Shown: in pieces, positions 47,501-57,914 of the stretch | Numbering within the stretch: the first letter of the stretch is position 1 | Layout of the letters: each line of letters opens with the position of its first letter | Assembly (NCBI RefSeq): GCF_030272615.1 | Contig: NC_081409.1 | Location: 525,642,475 to 525,706,474, forward strand | Source of the DNA: Cryptomeria japonica | Lineage: Eukaryota; Streptophyta; Pinopsida; Cupressales; Cupressaceae | Direction of reading: 5' to 3' | DNA length: 64,000 nt | Position numbers and translations under genes: made by a program | Notes under the pieces: model-generated | The model's database searches: none | What the model was told of the DNA's origin: nothing | Seen by the model: the letters and a program-made list of their open reading frames with translations, nothing else

Positions 47501-48663
47501 CTGAAATGGAAAACCATCATCCTTGTCTTCACGAGAGGAGGTGTGGGTCCACATGAGGCTTGGATGGGCTGGAGGTTAGGACTAGGTTGCCAGGGTAACC
47601 CAGTGTATGGGGCCAGAACCTATGAAGACCTGCCATGGTAACCATACTAGGTTGTGTGATGACACTTGTCCCTACGTTCGCTAGTGTGTTGTTGTATTGT
47701 CTGATAGGAGTACCTTTGTGGGTCGTCCTTTTGTCTATGCCCTTGTAAGTACTTGGTTTCATGTTAGACCTTGGGTGGTGATGACTCAGTTTTGTGGATG
47801 CTCCAATGGACCCTTGTATTAGCTTTGATTATGTTCAGCTGGATCCTTTTCTTTTCAGGGATCGTTTATGTATTTATTGACCGACGCGGTCGTTTGTATA
47901 TTGATTATGTTTTGCCTTGATGGCCGGATTGTAAATGGTGTAACCTCATGTATTCTTAACTTTATTAATTATCAGAGGGGTCTTGTAGTTGAGCAGACCC
48001 GGAGATGTAGCCCTTTAGGGGTGAACTCCGAGATCATCTTGGTGTTATGTGATGCTTTTATTTCTTATATTTCATGTTTAGTGTTAGCATGTATGAATGC
48101 CATTTTGATCGAATTCATAAGTGGTTTAGATGAGATTTATCGTAGATGCATGTATGCAATCGTCTTTTAAAATGTAGTAAATTGGATCGTGAAAGAATGT
48201 AACTTAGAGTAATGGAATATATTCAGTTGTTGTTAAGGAAATTAAGTATGCATGAAAAGATCTCATATGTTTATGATGAAATTCTAGTGTGTTAGAATAT
48301 TAGATGCATGGCTTATATTTCAATGAAAAGTATGAATGATGGGTATGAATAAATCTTAATGGATGAACCTTATCTTGTGAATTATATTTCCATCTTTTGA
48401 AAGAAATTATCCTTGGTTAAGAATTATCTTGTTATTAAGATAATTAGCTTATTGGATTAATTGTGTGAGTTAAGTGAATTGTGAAATTTAAGTAATCTCG
48501 TTGGGAAACTCTTTAGGTGTTAGTTGATGTCTTCCGCTGTGTAATCTCATCTTGATATCTTGTTGTATCTTAATGATGTGTTTAACTTAAAAAAAAAAAA
48601 TTATTGCACTCTATTCTTGTGTTATCGCTTAATCCCTTCCAGGTTTCCTGGCGTGGCATTACA
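44548..48663 (+). mobile_element. 4.1-kb LTR-type insertion (TGTAGTACCCC family), probably a solo LTR
   Basis: Begins TGTAGTACCCCTGCCC and ends GGCGTGGCATTACA, flanked by AGATG. I found no second copy of either end inside it and no gag or pol, so a solo LTR or a non-autonomous derivative is most likely; the strand follows its similarity to the other two copies. Parts: a unique 5' kilobase, a segment near 45,530-45,570 shared with the 57.5-kb copy, a GC-rich hairpin-prone stretch at 46,080-46,200, AT-rich sequence to 46,560, then 47,450-47,830 shared with 28,993-31,030. A 100-codon plus frame at 47,868-48,170 is unrecognised and probably chance. Confidence 0.8.
46081..46200. repeat. GC-rich hairpin-prone segment inside the 4.1-kb LTR
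   Basis: CCCTTTTCAAAGGAAAGGG and GGGGAACCACGTGGGTTTCCCC are near-perfect inverted repeats in otherwise AT-rich DNA. The related copy has a similar GC-rich segment at 55,530-55,740. Confidence 0.6.
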
Positions 48664-48668
48664 AGATG
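48664..48668. repeat. Right target-site duplication (AGATG)
   Basis: Follows GGCATTACA. The interrupted zinc-knuckle frame resumes here. Confidence 0.88.
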
Positions 48669-49575
48669 TGTGACCATATTTATTTCAATTGTAACAATAA
48701 CCATTAGACCTAATGATATTCGGTTGCTTACCTTTTCTGATTTGGCACATGTTGGCAGTATGACCTTGATTTCCACAGTAGTTGCAAATAGGCTTCTTTC
48801 CTTTGATGTTCTTCTTGTTTCTAGCTTGCTTTGATGATTCTCCTCTCTCGGTACTCTGGATTCCCTTCTCGGTAGAGTCTTTTCCTTTGTAATTGAGTCC
48901 TGCATCTTTGTTGGGTCTTCTTGTATTCAGTTGCTCATCCAACATCTTTGATGCTTCATAACTCTTCTTCAGTGTTTGTTTGGATTTCTTTTCTGTTTCA
49001 AGTTCATCGGTTAACTTTGATACTTCAAGTTTCAATGCTTGATTCTCATTATCCTTCATATTTGCTTCATGATGTGCATAACCCAATTGATCTGACAGAT
49101 TACTTTGTATTCTAGTCATCCTAGTGATTTCATCATTCTTTTCAGATACTAATGCTTCAAGCTATTGTTTTTCTCTTTCTAGATCTCTTACTTTATCCTC
49201 AGCTGTCCTTAATGCATCAAGATTTTCAGTCATTTGTGTGCTGAAATGTTCATGTCCTCTTTTCATTGCTTTTAGCTGATCAGTCAGTGCTTTGTTCTTT
49301 TCTTTCAGTTCTCCAATCATCTCTTCAGTCTTTTCAGATATACTGTTCTCAGATGATGTCTCAATCTATTCCACCAGCTCTTGAGAGCCCTGCAAATCAT
49401 CAGACAATCTTCTTCTAACTTTCAATTATTTTTGCATTTGTCTTTGCATGTCTGCAATCACTTGATTAGCATGATCCAACTCTTCTTGCAAATACACAAT
49501 TCTTTGAGATTGTTTATAGCCTTCCATTGATAAGATCTTTTTCTTTAGGCTGTTAAACCCTTTTCCAAGATTGAA

Positions 49576-49588
49576 GCTCTGATACCAA
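49576..49588 (-). other. Primer-binding site of E4 (initiator tRNA-Met type)
   Basis: Minus-strand TTGGTATCAGAGC one base after the LTR end CCTAACA. Confidence 0.88.
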
Positions 49589-49589
49589 T

Positions 49590-50787
49590 TGTTAGGCCCA
49601 ATATGGAAAGCTAATGTACTGAGAGGGGAGGGGTGAATCAGTACTTCAAATCCTTTTACCAACAACATCTTTACTGTCATGCATAAACCAAAAACTGCTG
49701 TAACATAACATAAAGCTAAAACAAATGAATAACAATCATACATGATTCACTCCATAACACATATATTTTGGTTACGCAGAAACTCTTGGTTAGAGAGAAA
49801 AACTGTGGTGGGGATGGCACCCACAAATTCTCTACTACAATAATAAAGGGTGCTCAGTTAGAGCTACATGTTTATCTAATCCTAATAGCTTACCCTGTTA
49901 GGAGTATCAAGATCGTTAGATCTACCTTGCTAAAGGATTTTACAACACTTATTCTAAATGTTGCACCTGGTTAAAGGCTTTACAATTTATAGACTTTGTT
50001 AGTCTTTTACCCTGTTAAAGGTTTCTCTTACAACTTCAAAATATTACAATAAAATCTTTACAAATATCTGCAACTTTACATCTGAAATGTTATAGCAGAT
50101 TCTATGTGCTCAAAATGAGATTACCTTGCTTATAGCATACCTTGGTAACCCATAGAGTAACTCGGTAAACCCTTCTATTTACTCTGTTCCTTGACTGTTC
50201 TCTAAAATCCTTCTCGGTGACCTCTGTGTCTTTGTAACAGTCATAACAGTCAGTGCTTTCCCATGATTTTTCTTTTCACATATGTCTGTCTTCACACTCA
50301 TACACACATACCTCTATATCTCTATATGATCCTAATCCATGTTATATAAATAGATCTCTTATGTCGGTGATCTGGTTCATTGCTTCGATCTTACAAACAT
50401 GATTTATCGAATGAATAACGATACAAAATATTTCATTGGATAGATGACCTCAAAATCATACACAATCTTTAAGTGCAATTTCCATTGTGATAACGATTCT
50501 TTTGCTCCTCGATCTTGTAACACGTTTCCACATGTGTGTCTAGGTTCAATGAATCTGGTAACACGTTTCACTCGGTGTATATCAACTCGGTGTATCATTA
50601 TTGTTGCTCGGTAGACATAGAGTGTTACTCAGTAGATAGCTCGGTGTATACTGGGCTCTGTGACTACTTTCTTCTATAACCGACTGCTCTGTGCATACCA
50701 ACTGAATATTTTGGTAGTAGTAACCGACTAGAGTGTATATAAATGACTTTGGACATAAAACTAATGGCAACTTAATAAGTAGTAACA
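49590..50787 (-). repeat. 5' LTR of E4
   Basis: 1,198 bases, minus strand TGTTACTAC to GGGCCTAACA, aligned with 38,618-39,817. Its R/U5 half carries recurring CTAAC(A/C)(G/A)GGT-type motifs about every 25-40 bases. Confidence 0.92.
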
Positions 50788-50792
50788 AGGAC
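50788..50792. repeat. Right target-site duplication of E4 (AGGAC)
   Basis: Follows AGTAGTAACA and equals 38,613-38,617. Confidence 0.88.
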
Positions 50793-51060
50793 CAATATTG
50801 AAATGAACAATGGACTTCTCTAAGACATCAACCCAATGATCATCACTCAAACCAAATGCTCTGTAAGGTGACTCATGAGGGATCCTTGGTAGATTCATCT
50901 TTTCCACCATTTCTATGGAGACTATGTTGTCAACAGAACCACTGTCAACTATAACTTTACATACTTTACCCTTGCATTTGCACTTGGTTCTGAAAATGGC
51001 TTGTCTTGATCATATCTACTCTCCATGTTCTTAGGAACTTCTTTCTTCAACTCTCACGAC
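50793..51060 (-). pseudogene. G2 protease N-terminal part
   Basis: The minus strand reads GKVCKVIVDSGSVDNIVS, with the catalytic Asp-Ser-Gly, then EMVEKMNLPRIPHESPYRAF and EKSIVHFNIGP up to the E4 junction; the rest is at 38,612 and below. The active-site triad is intact. Upstream (51,060-51,090) there is room for only a few residues before the primer site, so gag has been deleted. Confidence 0.8.
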
Positions 51061-51090
51061 TCACAACTAACTGCAAGGATCTACTTCCTT

Positions 51091-51103
51091 GCTCTAATAC
51101 CAA
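51091..51103 (-). other. Primer-binding site of G2
   Basis: Minus-strand TTGGTATTAGAGC, one mismatch from the initiator-Met site, two bases from the LTR end CCTTATCA. Confidence 0.75.
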
Positions 51104-51105
51104 TT

Positions 51106-51537
51106 TGATAAGGAGGAACCCACATGAGGACCAATTAAAGACAAGTATAATCTTCTTGTTAAAAGAATCCTTCAAATGAGAGAGGAAAGGTTTTGGTTTT
51201 CTTGGTAAGGCCCACTTTCAATGTTCACAAGCTTCACTCAACCCAAAACTTCTTCCTTGAGCTCTTCCCATCATTTGTTCATACACTTGCTCAACTCAAA
51301 CTACCATGCTCTCATTCCTCAACCCATCAACTTCAACATATGGATACCCCTGCTCACCACACATTGTTTATGCTGTTTCTTGGTAGCATTTAGATTCTTC
51401 AAAAGGTTTATACAAGGAGTTAAAAACTTGCTTTTGGTTTTTCTCAAAGACCTAGTTCAAGCTCACTTGCTCATGGCTTACTCAAACCCTTACTATAGGT
51501 CTAAAACCCAAATATAGTACCACTTCTCATACTAAGG
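51106..51537 (-). repeat. 5' LTR of G2, truncated
   Basis: Matches 35,501-35,934 closely and then stops after ACTAAGG. About 1.7 kb of the LTR including its promoter is missing. Confidence 0.85.
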
Positions 51538-52252
51538 GTCATATCATACTTGCGAATAATTGAAACCATAGAAGAGGTAAGATTTCCAAGAGAATGAAGG
51601 AAAGAGAAGAAGTGCAGTACACATTAAATATTCCCCTCTCCAAGCAAAGAGGGAAACCAAAGAACAATTATATGCTCACATCAGAATAACCCTATGCAAG
51701 AAAAGAGATCTAATAATGAATAATGCACAAAGATAGAGATTAAATGTATAGAAAGAAGAAGAGAAATAGAATTCATGTTGCTGCCCCAAAGTATGTTAAA
51801 GTAAAATACTACCACCATTAATGATAAAGAGCTCCCGTTAAATGGGATAATTATGCCATAGAGTGAAGAGCAACATGAAGAGAAAAGAAGTGCTAAGGCA
51901 CGATGTTTTTACCAAGAAATACAACTAGATCCTCTGTGAGACAAATGTGTGCAAGATCATATTATAGTTGGACAAATTTATTAAATGCATAATATGTTCC
52001 AATAGAATATGAATATAAATCATGGAAAATGTAATATTCAATACCTTTCACTTGCTTAAGATTTTTGTTTTTATTTTGAGAAGGAAAGGAAATGTTCTTG
52101 TCATATTTCAATCTCCAATAGATTCTTGCAGCTAATATGTCAGGAGGGTAAATATAATCTTCCCATGAAGAAGAAGGTTTGTTAGAAGGAGTTTCATTAT
52201 CCACAATTCTAATTTTTCCATTTTCTATGCCATCTTGAATAGATTTTTGACA
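51538..52252 (-). other. G3 sequence right of G2, including the end of a coding frame
   Basis: 51,538-51,960 has no recognised feature. From 51,962 it is coding on the minus strand (see next entry). The left repeat does not extend this far, so the LTR end of the right copy is not fixed. Confidence 0.5.
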
Positions 52253-53276
52253 ATTAGGGCAATCATCAGCATTATGGTCATGGGTTTGATGAAATGAACA
52301 AAAAGGACACTTTGAAGAAGAAGCATTCTTGCGGGCTCTCTTGATTTGTTGTTTGTGAAGGTAATCTTTAAAGTTTTGAATCCTAAGGAATTCGTCCATA
52401 GAAAGAGGGATACCACTTCCTAGGCCACTTGTAGTAGTTTTTGTAAGAGGATTTATAGGGACATGGATTCCATGCTCAAATTTACCAATTCCTTGTCCTT
52501 TAAAACCTTGTTTTATAATTATATGAAAACCATGTCTATAAGAATGTTGCAATTTACTAGATGGAGGAACAAGATCATGAATTTCTTCGAAATCTGATGT
52601 GTAAGGAGGCAGAAAAGGATTTGTAGATAAAGGAGGAGTATCACGTGAAATAACAATCTCTTTGCCCTTATCAAGCTTATCCTTTTGGAAGATTGAGGGA
52701 GAACATCTTCTTCATCTAAAAGCTCATTTTTAGTGATTTCTATGCGAGGGGAAAGGTCATGAATAAAATGCATGACATCATCCTCCCTACATAGACCTTG
52801 ATGTTGAAGATAGGTCTTAGGAGAATAAGGAGGATCTAAAGATGTAAGAATGTTGATGTTGTCATATTGCCCCCCTTTCTCAAGGGTGTGTGTAGAATAA
52901 GAAGAAGATGGATCCATATTACTTTCGAATGCTTGCTCTCTTGTAGAAAGATCATTGGGTAAAGCATTAGATCTCATGTCTTTCACACCAGATACCATAG
53001 GAGAGGTACAAGGATTAGGATCTACAAATCTTTAAGGTGATTAACATAGGAAATGCATTTTGTTAACAACATCACCATAATGCAACATAAATGATACGTG
53101 AAAGCTTTGAGATCTAATAATTTAGAAACCCTAACAACACAATATGACCAAGTGCTATGAAGAAAGAGAAGCAATAGGAAATGGAAGAAACTCTTATCCC
53201 ACACATAATAATTATATGCAAAAATTAATGTAATCACATGAGAAAGGGCAAACAAATCCAATTTATTAATTTCCAT
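51962..53276 (-). pseudogene. Frame inside the right G3 repeat: hydrophobic N-terminus, G-patch, Cys/His cluster
   Basis: Three pieces. MEINKLDLFALSHVITLIFA (53,276-53,022) is hydrophobic. The frame at 52,998-52,519 (GVKDMRSNALPND, DDVMHFIHDLSPRIE) is polar. The 196-codon frame at 52,552-51,962 reads GFKGQGIGKFEHGI and LGSGIPLSMDEFLR, a G-patch-like motif, then CPFCSFHQTHDHNADDCPNC, a Cys/His cluster possibly binding zinc or RNA. It ends with a Trp/Tyr-rich part (SSSWEDYIYPPDILAARIYW). A small deletion relative to the left copy and frame changes break it. G-patch motifs are common in Ty3/gypsy pol; the rest is unfamiliar. Confidence 0.62.
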
Positions 53277-55019
53277 TAAAAAAAATCTGAATTTGTTGGA
53301 AATGCAAATCTAAAATTAGGACCTTTTTATGAAAATTAATTTTAAGATGTGAATTTGAAGAATTTTGAATTTGTGTTTGACCTTAGAGAGTGTTAAAACT
53401 GATAAAGTATGCTGATTTTTTGGATTTGAGTAGAAAAATACAATCAATTCTGTCTCCCGAAATTTCAGGAAAAAAGCTGAGGACCGTGGCGGGAACGCAC
53501 ACGGTCCAGCCAACTTTTTTTGAAATTTTCAAGGATGATAGAGATTATGATTTTAATGCGGAATCCAAAAAAACAATTGATTTGGAGATGTCTAGATCGG
53601 TCAAACTTGCAGTCAAAGATCGAAAATGAAAAGATCTTAAAAATTAGTGTTTTATGATTTAACCACTGAATTTTCAGAATAAAGCGACATATTAGAATTG
53701 CAATTTTGAAATAGAAATCAGATCTGAAACAAGTAATTAAAATTTTACACCTCACAAGCTTAATTTTCTCAAAATGAAAAACTAGGGTTTTTATGCAATT
53801 AACCTCTAAAATTTGCAAATAGATTAAACTTGAAAATGAAAATTTGAAATTCAAATTGCAATTAATTGGATCTAAGAATGAGAAATCATAATTAATGTGT
53901 AAGACGTCGGGTTCACCAAAATTTAAAGTGGAAAATTGGATCCTAGTGACTCCCCACCTAGGAGAGAGAAAGGAAGCCATTGGGACGATTTTCACTTGGG
54001 AAGAAATTTACATTCAAAAGAGGGGTTGGATTCGCTAGATCCAAATCCAAGGGAAACAAGGATGTGAATTCTGAGTGGATTGCAAGTGGTTGAAATGTCA
54101 TTTACCCTCTTTTGTAAATGAGAAAGTTGACTTGTTGACTATGTGGAAAAGAGAGAGGAAATGAGTGAAATGAGGTGCTACTAGTTCGAGGTCACATTGT
54201 AACTTTGGGTCTGAGCTAATTAAACTGACATGGACCTGCCCTGCAAATTTGAAGAAAATTTGTGGGGACCGTGGCAGGAATGTACATTGTCCGCCACAAA
54301 ATCCGTGAAACAAAAAGGGTTCTTTCATCTTTGCAAATGAAGCCCAAACTTGCAATTACAACTGCACACCTGCAACCTACATACATAAAAGAGAAGAAAG
54401 GGGGGTTGTGGATAGGGGTTTGCCTTGGTCAAACCCCGATTGACGAATCAACCTAGAAAGAAAGTAATTGCAAATGCTTGAATGTAACCACAAATGTTGT
54501 ATGAAATGGCATGTAACTTGACAAAACCCTAATACACACACATGCTTGCAAATGAATGTTGTAATGTTGCTCCAATGGATGAATGAAGAGGACTTGAATG
54601 CTTGATGATGACCTTGAAATCTTGTATCTTCTCCTTACTCTCTCTATTGGTCTTTTTGTTTTTCATCCGTCCATGAATGAGGGTATTGAATTCCTTTTTA
54701 TACATGCCTCAAGGATTAATTTTCAACCACCGAAGGCCGACAAAGAGGAATTACAAACCCTGAAGACAAATTGTGCATAGGAGATCGAGCAGACCTAACA
54801 TAGGGCCACCCTAAGGGGTTGGGACAGGGGCGCCACGCCCCTGTCCTACCCTATTTTGGGGCCCGGACAGGGTCTAAAGAAGACACAAGACATGAAGGAG
54901 AAAGAGTGAAGGGTTAGAAATGCAGAAATAGGTCTTGGTTAAGGAAGGAGATGTCGTCACCAAGGTGAGGACCCCAAATGTGGTTAAAATTGTAGGGGTC
55001 ACAATTTTATGACACTACA
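52253..55019 (-). repeat. G3 direct repeat, right copy (probable 5' LTR)
   Basis: Minus strand from TGTAGTGTCATAAAATTG; homologous to 31,031-33,909. TATAAAAA at 54,702-54,695, then about 1.4 kb to the start of the coding frame. The right flank is microsatellite DNA. Confidence 0.75.
54695..54702 (-). promoter_or_regulatory. TATA box in the right G3 repeat
   Basis: Minus-strand TATAAAAA in GCATGTATAAAAAGGAATTC, about 320 bases from the repeat start. Confidence 0.62.
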
Positions 55020-55074
55020 ATATGTATATGCATACATGTATATGTATATATATACATATATACATATACATGTA

Positions 55075-55153
<79 letters not shown>

Positions 55154-55313
55154 CATGTATGCATATATATATATGCATACATGTATATGTATATATGTAT
55201 ATATATACATATACATGTATGCATATCCATACATGTATATGTATATATGTATATACATATATATGTATATATGTATATACATATATATGTATATATATAT
55301 GTGTGTGTGTGTA

Positions 55314-55390
<77 letters not shown>

Positions 55391-55400
55391 CATACATATA
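55020..55400. repeat. ATGTATAC/(TA)n/(TG)n microsatellite block
   Basis: Alternating purine-pyrimidine DNA: ATGCATACATGTATATG inverted repeats, (TA)n at about 55,080-55,152, more ATGTATAT units, then (TG)n at about 55,329-55,386. The many overlapping frames across it are artefacts. It sits between the G3 repeat and the truncated LTR to its right. Confidence 0.92.
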
Positions 55401-55439
55401 TATAGATATTTATAAATAATAATATAAATCGCATTTTAA

Positions 55440-57027
55440 TTCATATCTAAAAACACATGGCCGAAAAAAATAATCTTTAATCTACGAAATTAAAAAAAAA
55501 CATCACAACACTACCAGGAAAAACCCCACAACATGGAAGAAGAGCCTCCACAACAGTGGAGAGCTCCCCCCATGGTGTGGGGTGAGGAGCCTCCACCTGT
55601 CATGGAGTCTCCCCCCCACGACCGTGGTGAGGGGACACCACAATAGTGGTGCCCTCTCCCCACCACGGTGGATTGAGAGACACCATGGCTGTGGTGCCCT
55701 CTCCCCATGTCGTGGGGTTTGGGCTCCACGCCCCCCCCCCCCCCCCCCCACAAAAAAAATAAAAATCATATTTTAAATTTTTTTTAAATCCTCTCCTCTG
55801 TGACCTTCAGAAGGGTGTTTGTTTTTAAACTCTTTTTCTTTGTGATTACAAACAGAGACATTTAAAAAACCAAACCAAACAAAGAGTTGTGTCAAAACAA
55901 TAAAATCATCAAATTCCTACTGTTAAAACCTCTGTCCAGACACAATAAAATGGCAAATTACAAATCATAGCAACTTCATAAAAATTAAATTTGTCTTCCT
56001 GGAAAGTATTTAAATTTAAAGTCTTTCTTTCTATCTGGCCTTTCAAACAAAACTTTTTTTTGAACAACTCACACACTAGTTGAATTTAACAACTAACCCC
56101 CATTTTCAAATTCACAAAACACAACACAAAAGCTAGGAAAGACAGCATAAGAAATGATTAAAAAAATTCCCCATCCATTCTTTCTTCCAACAGGGAGGAA
56201 ACTAGAAAAACACATAGTTGACAAACAAACACAATTAAACAAACAAAGGTTTTAAAAATTCCAACCTTCCATAGCTTTCCTGGGAGAGAAATTTGAGAAG
56301 AGCTCCCAATCCTCCCAAAATGCTAGAGATTTCACCAAAACTCCAATCACCAGCAGAGAGGATGAACTTCCCAGAATGAGAAAAGAATCCCTCATTTGAA
56401 AAGTTTCCAAATTATAAAGCCATTTCACCCAAAAATCTATTTTAGGGCACAAATTCAAATTTTTAATAAAAAATGAAAATCTAATCTTTAAAACATTTAT
56501 ATTTTTCATTCAAAATACAATTCCCTCTCACACCAAAGTCAACATGCAATTTAATCCCTTTAAAAAAATGACTTTTTTTATAAATACACAAGGCATACAA
56601 ATAAATCCACTATATGATGACTTTTAAACAATAATTTAAATCAATCAACCTAGCATGCTTGCATTATTAATTTAACCCTAAAAAGGTACCCATAATGATT
56701 TATCCAAATTTAATTTATAACACAATTCACATAAAAAAACACTAAAAGAATAAATAAAGTCACAAAACACATAACACACAAAACTCAACTTAAACAAAAT
56801 AGAGACATGACCCACATACCAGCGTCGAAATAACGGCCTACTTGGCGATCAGACAGGGTAGACAAAAGACTGATGACGCTCACAAACGAGAAAGGCTAGG
56901 GATGACATTAGTTCCTTAGAACTATCTCCTCCACTTCCATCGGGTTAATTAGGTACGTTCAGACCTGTGGAGCTAGGTGGAGTCAGTACCTTGTACCTGC
57001 AATTTCCTACATCACCGAACCACGCAT

Positions 57028-57059
<32 letters not shown>

Positions 57060-57508
57060 GTATATATATATGTATATATATATATGTATATATAAACACA
57101 GTAAACACGCTGGTGAAGGAGAATCGTGACTTTCCGTGTCTCGTCGAAATGAGTGACGGGAAATCATTTCCTCACACCCCATACACTTTCCACACAAACA
57201 TGACGACATATACACAAAGCAACTCACATGTGAAGTAAATGTGTTAGTCCATCATTAGCAACACATAAATAAACTTAACATTTATCATTTATAAAATACG
57301 ATGCATAAGCAGAGTTAACAACTACTTATTTCAAGAAATAGTGCCTAATCAATATCTACTCCTCAATAAACTATAATGCATAATCATGTTCACCAAATCA
57401 CACTCCAAAGCGTCATACTAGAATAACACATCACAATCACAATAAATCAATCATCCACATAAGCCACTGAAAATTCAAAAAGGGTCTAATTAGGGTAGGG
57501 GTACTACA
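55440..57508 (-). mobile_element. Truncated LTR of the TGTAGTACCCC family, 5' part
   Basis: The right edge, GGGTAGGGGTACTACA, is the reverse complement of the family start. Reading left on the minus strand, a TTGCAGGT segment, a TGGGAGCTCTTCTCAAATTTC block (about 56,280) and a GC-rich block follow in the same order as in 44,548-48,663. The left part is lost at the microsatellite. It abuts a PLE, whose linker sequence begins at 57,509. TA/TATG microsatellite at 57,024-57,095. Confidence 0.7.
55530..55752. repeat. GC-rich segment with a poly-C run
   Basis: Repeated GAGCCTCCACAACAGTGG- and CACCATGGCTGTGGTGCC-type units with inverted repeats end in an interrupted run of about 20 C at 55,730-55,749. 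Frames read across it are low complexity. Confidence 0.75.
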
Positions 57509-57914
57509 GAGTCTATCGCAAATCTACCCTTGTTGATTTCTACCTTCACCCCCTTTCTCATCATGATGTTGCCCAAAAATTAGCATCCTCAAAACTTTGT
57601 CATATATAACATTTATGATTTGTAATGATGAGTTCATAAACCAACATATTTCCCACCTTACCCAAGTGATCCAATTAAATGGTTATAGAAAACATGTTAT
57701 CAAGGCAATCAACCTAGCCAATCTCATTGTTTTTGTAAATATGTGGCTGCACCTCCCCCAAATTTTCAAAATTCTTCCCTCCCCTATGTTGAGGGCCTCT
57801 CCAACAAAATTTCTAGTATCCTCCATAAAAAGGCTCCATTGTACGTTTAAGCCCATTTGACCTATTCTAAATCAAATCTCATCTTTTAAAGATCCTTAAG
57901 GCCTCTTTCTAAAC

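Larger units (their letters stand above)
44050..49527 (-). pseudogene. E4 coiled-coil protein with five zinc knuckles, split by a 4.1-kb insertion
   Basis: Starts MEGYKQSQRIVYLQEELDHA at 49,527. A long heptad-rich stretch (ALTDQLKAMKRGHEHFS; NQALKLEVSKLTDELETEKK) runs to a Lys/Gln-rich linker. Knuckles of the CX2CX4HX4C type follow: CNYCGNQGHTANMC (48,786-48,745), a second split by the insertion, CKKCNRYGHSTEKC (44,485-44,444), CEWCGRYGHISVNF whose last Cys is lost, and CFHCHKVGHLARDC (44,224-44,182). About six stops lie in frame. Knuckles bind RNA; the protein is most like a Gag nucleocapsid, but I see no clear capsid core. The frame is continuous across the insertion when one AGATG copy is discounted. 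Confidence 0.78.
38618..50787 (-). mobile_element. LTR element E4 without recognisable pol, with an unknown 1,136-codon frame
   Basis: Bounded by AGGAC duplications and two LTRs of about 1.2 kb. On the minus strand: 5' LTR (50,787-49,590), initiator-Met primer site (49,588-49,576), a coiled-coil and zinc-knuckle frame (49,527 to about 44,050, split by the 4.1-kb insertion), a second frame (43,566-40,156), polypurine tract (39,830-39,818) and 3' LTR (39,817-38,618). Without the insertion it is about 8.0 kb. I find no protease, integrase, RT or RNase H, so it must have relied on another element. The Gag-like knuckles resemble those of large plant Ty1/copia elements; the class is not certain. 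Confidence 0.88.
35501..51537 (-). mobile_element. Ty3/gypsy remnant G2, split by E4
   Basis: The left LTR (35,501-37,646) matches 51,106-51,537 for about 430 bases, after which the right LTR is truncated. Inside lie protease pieces on the minus strand (50,788-51,060 and 38,390-38,612) that join at the E4 insertion, and a primer site at 51,091. There is no RT or integrase: apart from E4 the interior is only about 1.3 kb. Its LTR start TGGTGCAGGAGCACC resembles the TGATGTAGGAGCATCC start of the TR-GAG-like element, suggesting a related lineage. Confidence 0.75.
31031..55019 (-). mobile_element. Outer LTR element G3, containing G2, E4 and a 4.1-kb LTR
   Basis: Direct repeats at 31,031-33,909 and 52,253-55,019 (about 2.8 kb of homology) read on the minus strand from TGTAGTGTCATAAA. 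The left copy is preceded, on that strand, by purine-rich AAAGTGAGGGCTAAA, as a 3' LTR is by its polypurine tract. Each has a TATA box about 320-355 bases in. The interior has no recognisable gag or pol of its own beyond a tandem repeat and spacer; it is interrupted by G2. The left repeat is truncated, so outer target duplications cannot be tested. Confidence 0.6.

Noticed and set aside
47868-48170. 100-codon plus-strand frame in the 4.1-kb LTR
   Set aside because: No domain, hydrophobic by chance composition, and not evidently open in the related fragment at 28,993-31,030.
53465-53995. 176-codon minus-strand frame in the right G3 repeat
   Set aside because: Phe/Ile/Lys-rich from AT-rich DNA; the counterpart in the left repeat (32,458-32,772) is much shorter, so it is not a conserved coding unit.
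31031-55019. G3 direct repeats as a segmental duplication instead of LTRs
   Set aside because: Possible, but the TGTAG start, TATA boxes and adjoining purine tract favour LTRs; kept as LTR with moderate confidence.
55007-55434. Overlapping Tyr/Ile/His/Thr-repeat frames on both strands
   Set aside because: Pure microsatellite translation of (TA)n and (TG)n.
55503-55776. Gly/Pro/Arg-rich frames over the GC-rich block
   Set aside because: Low-complexity repeat with a poly-C run; no conserved motif.
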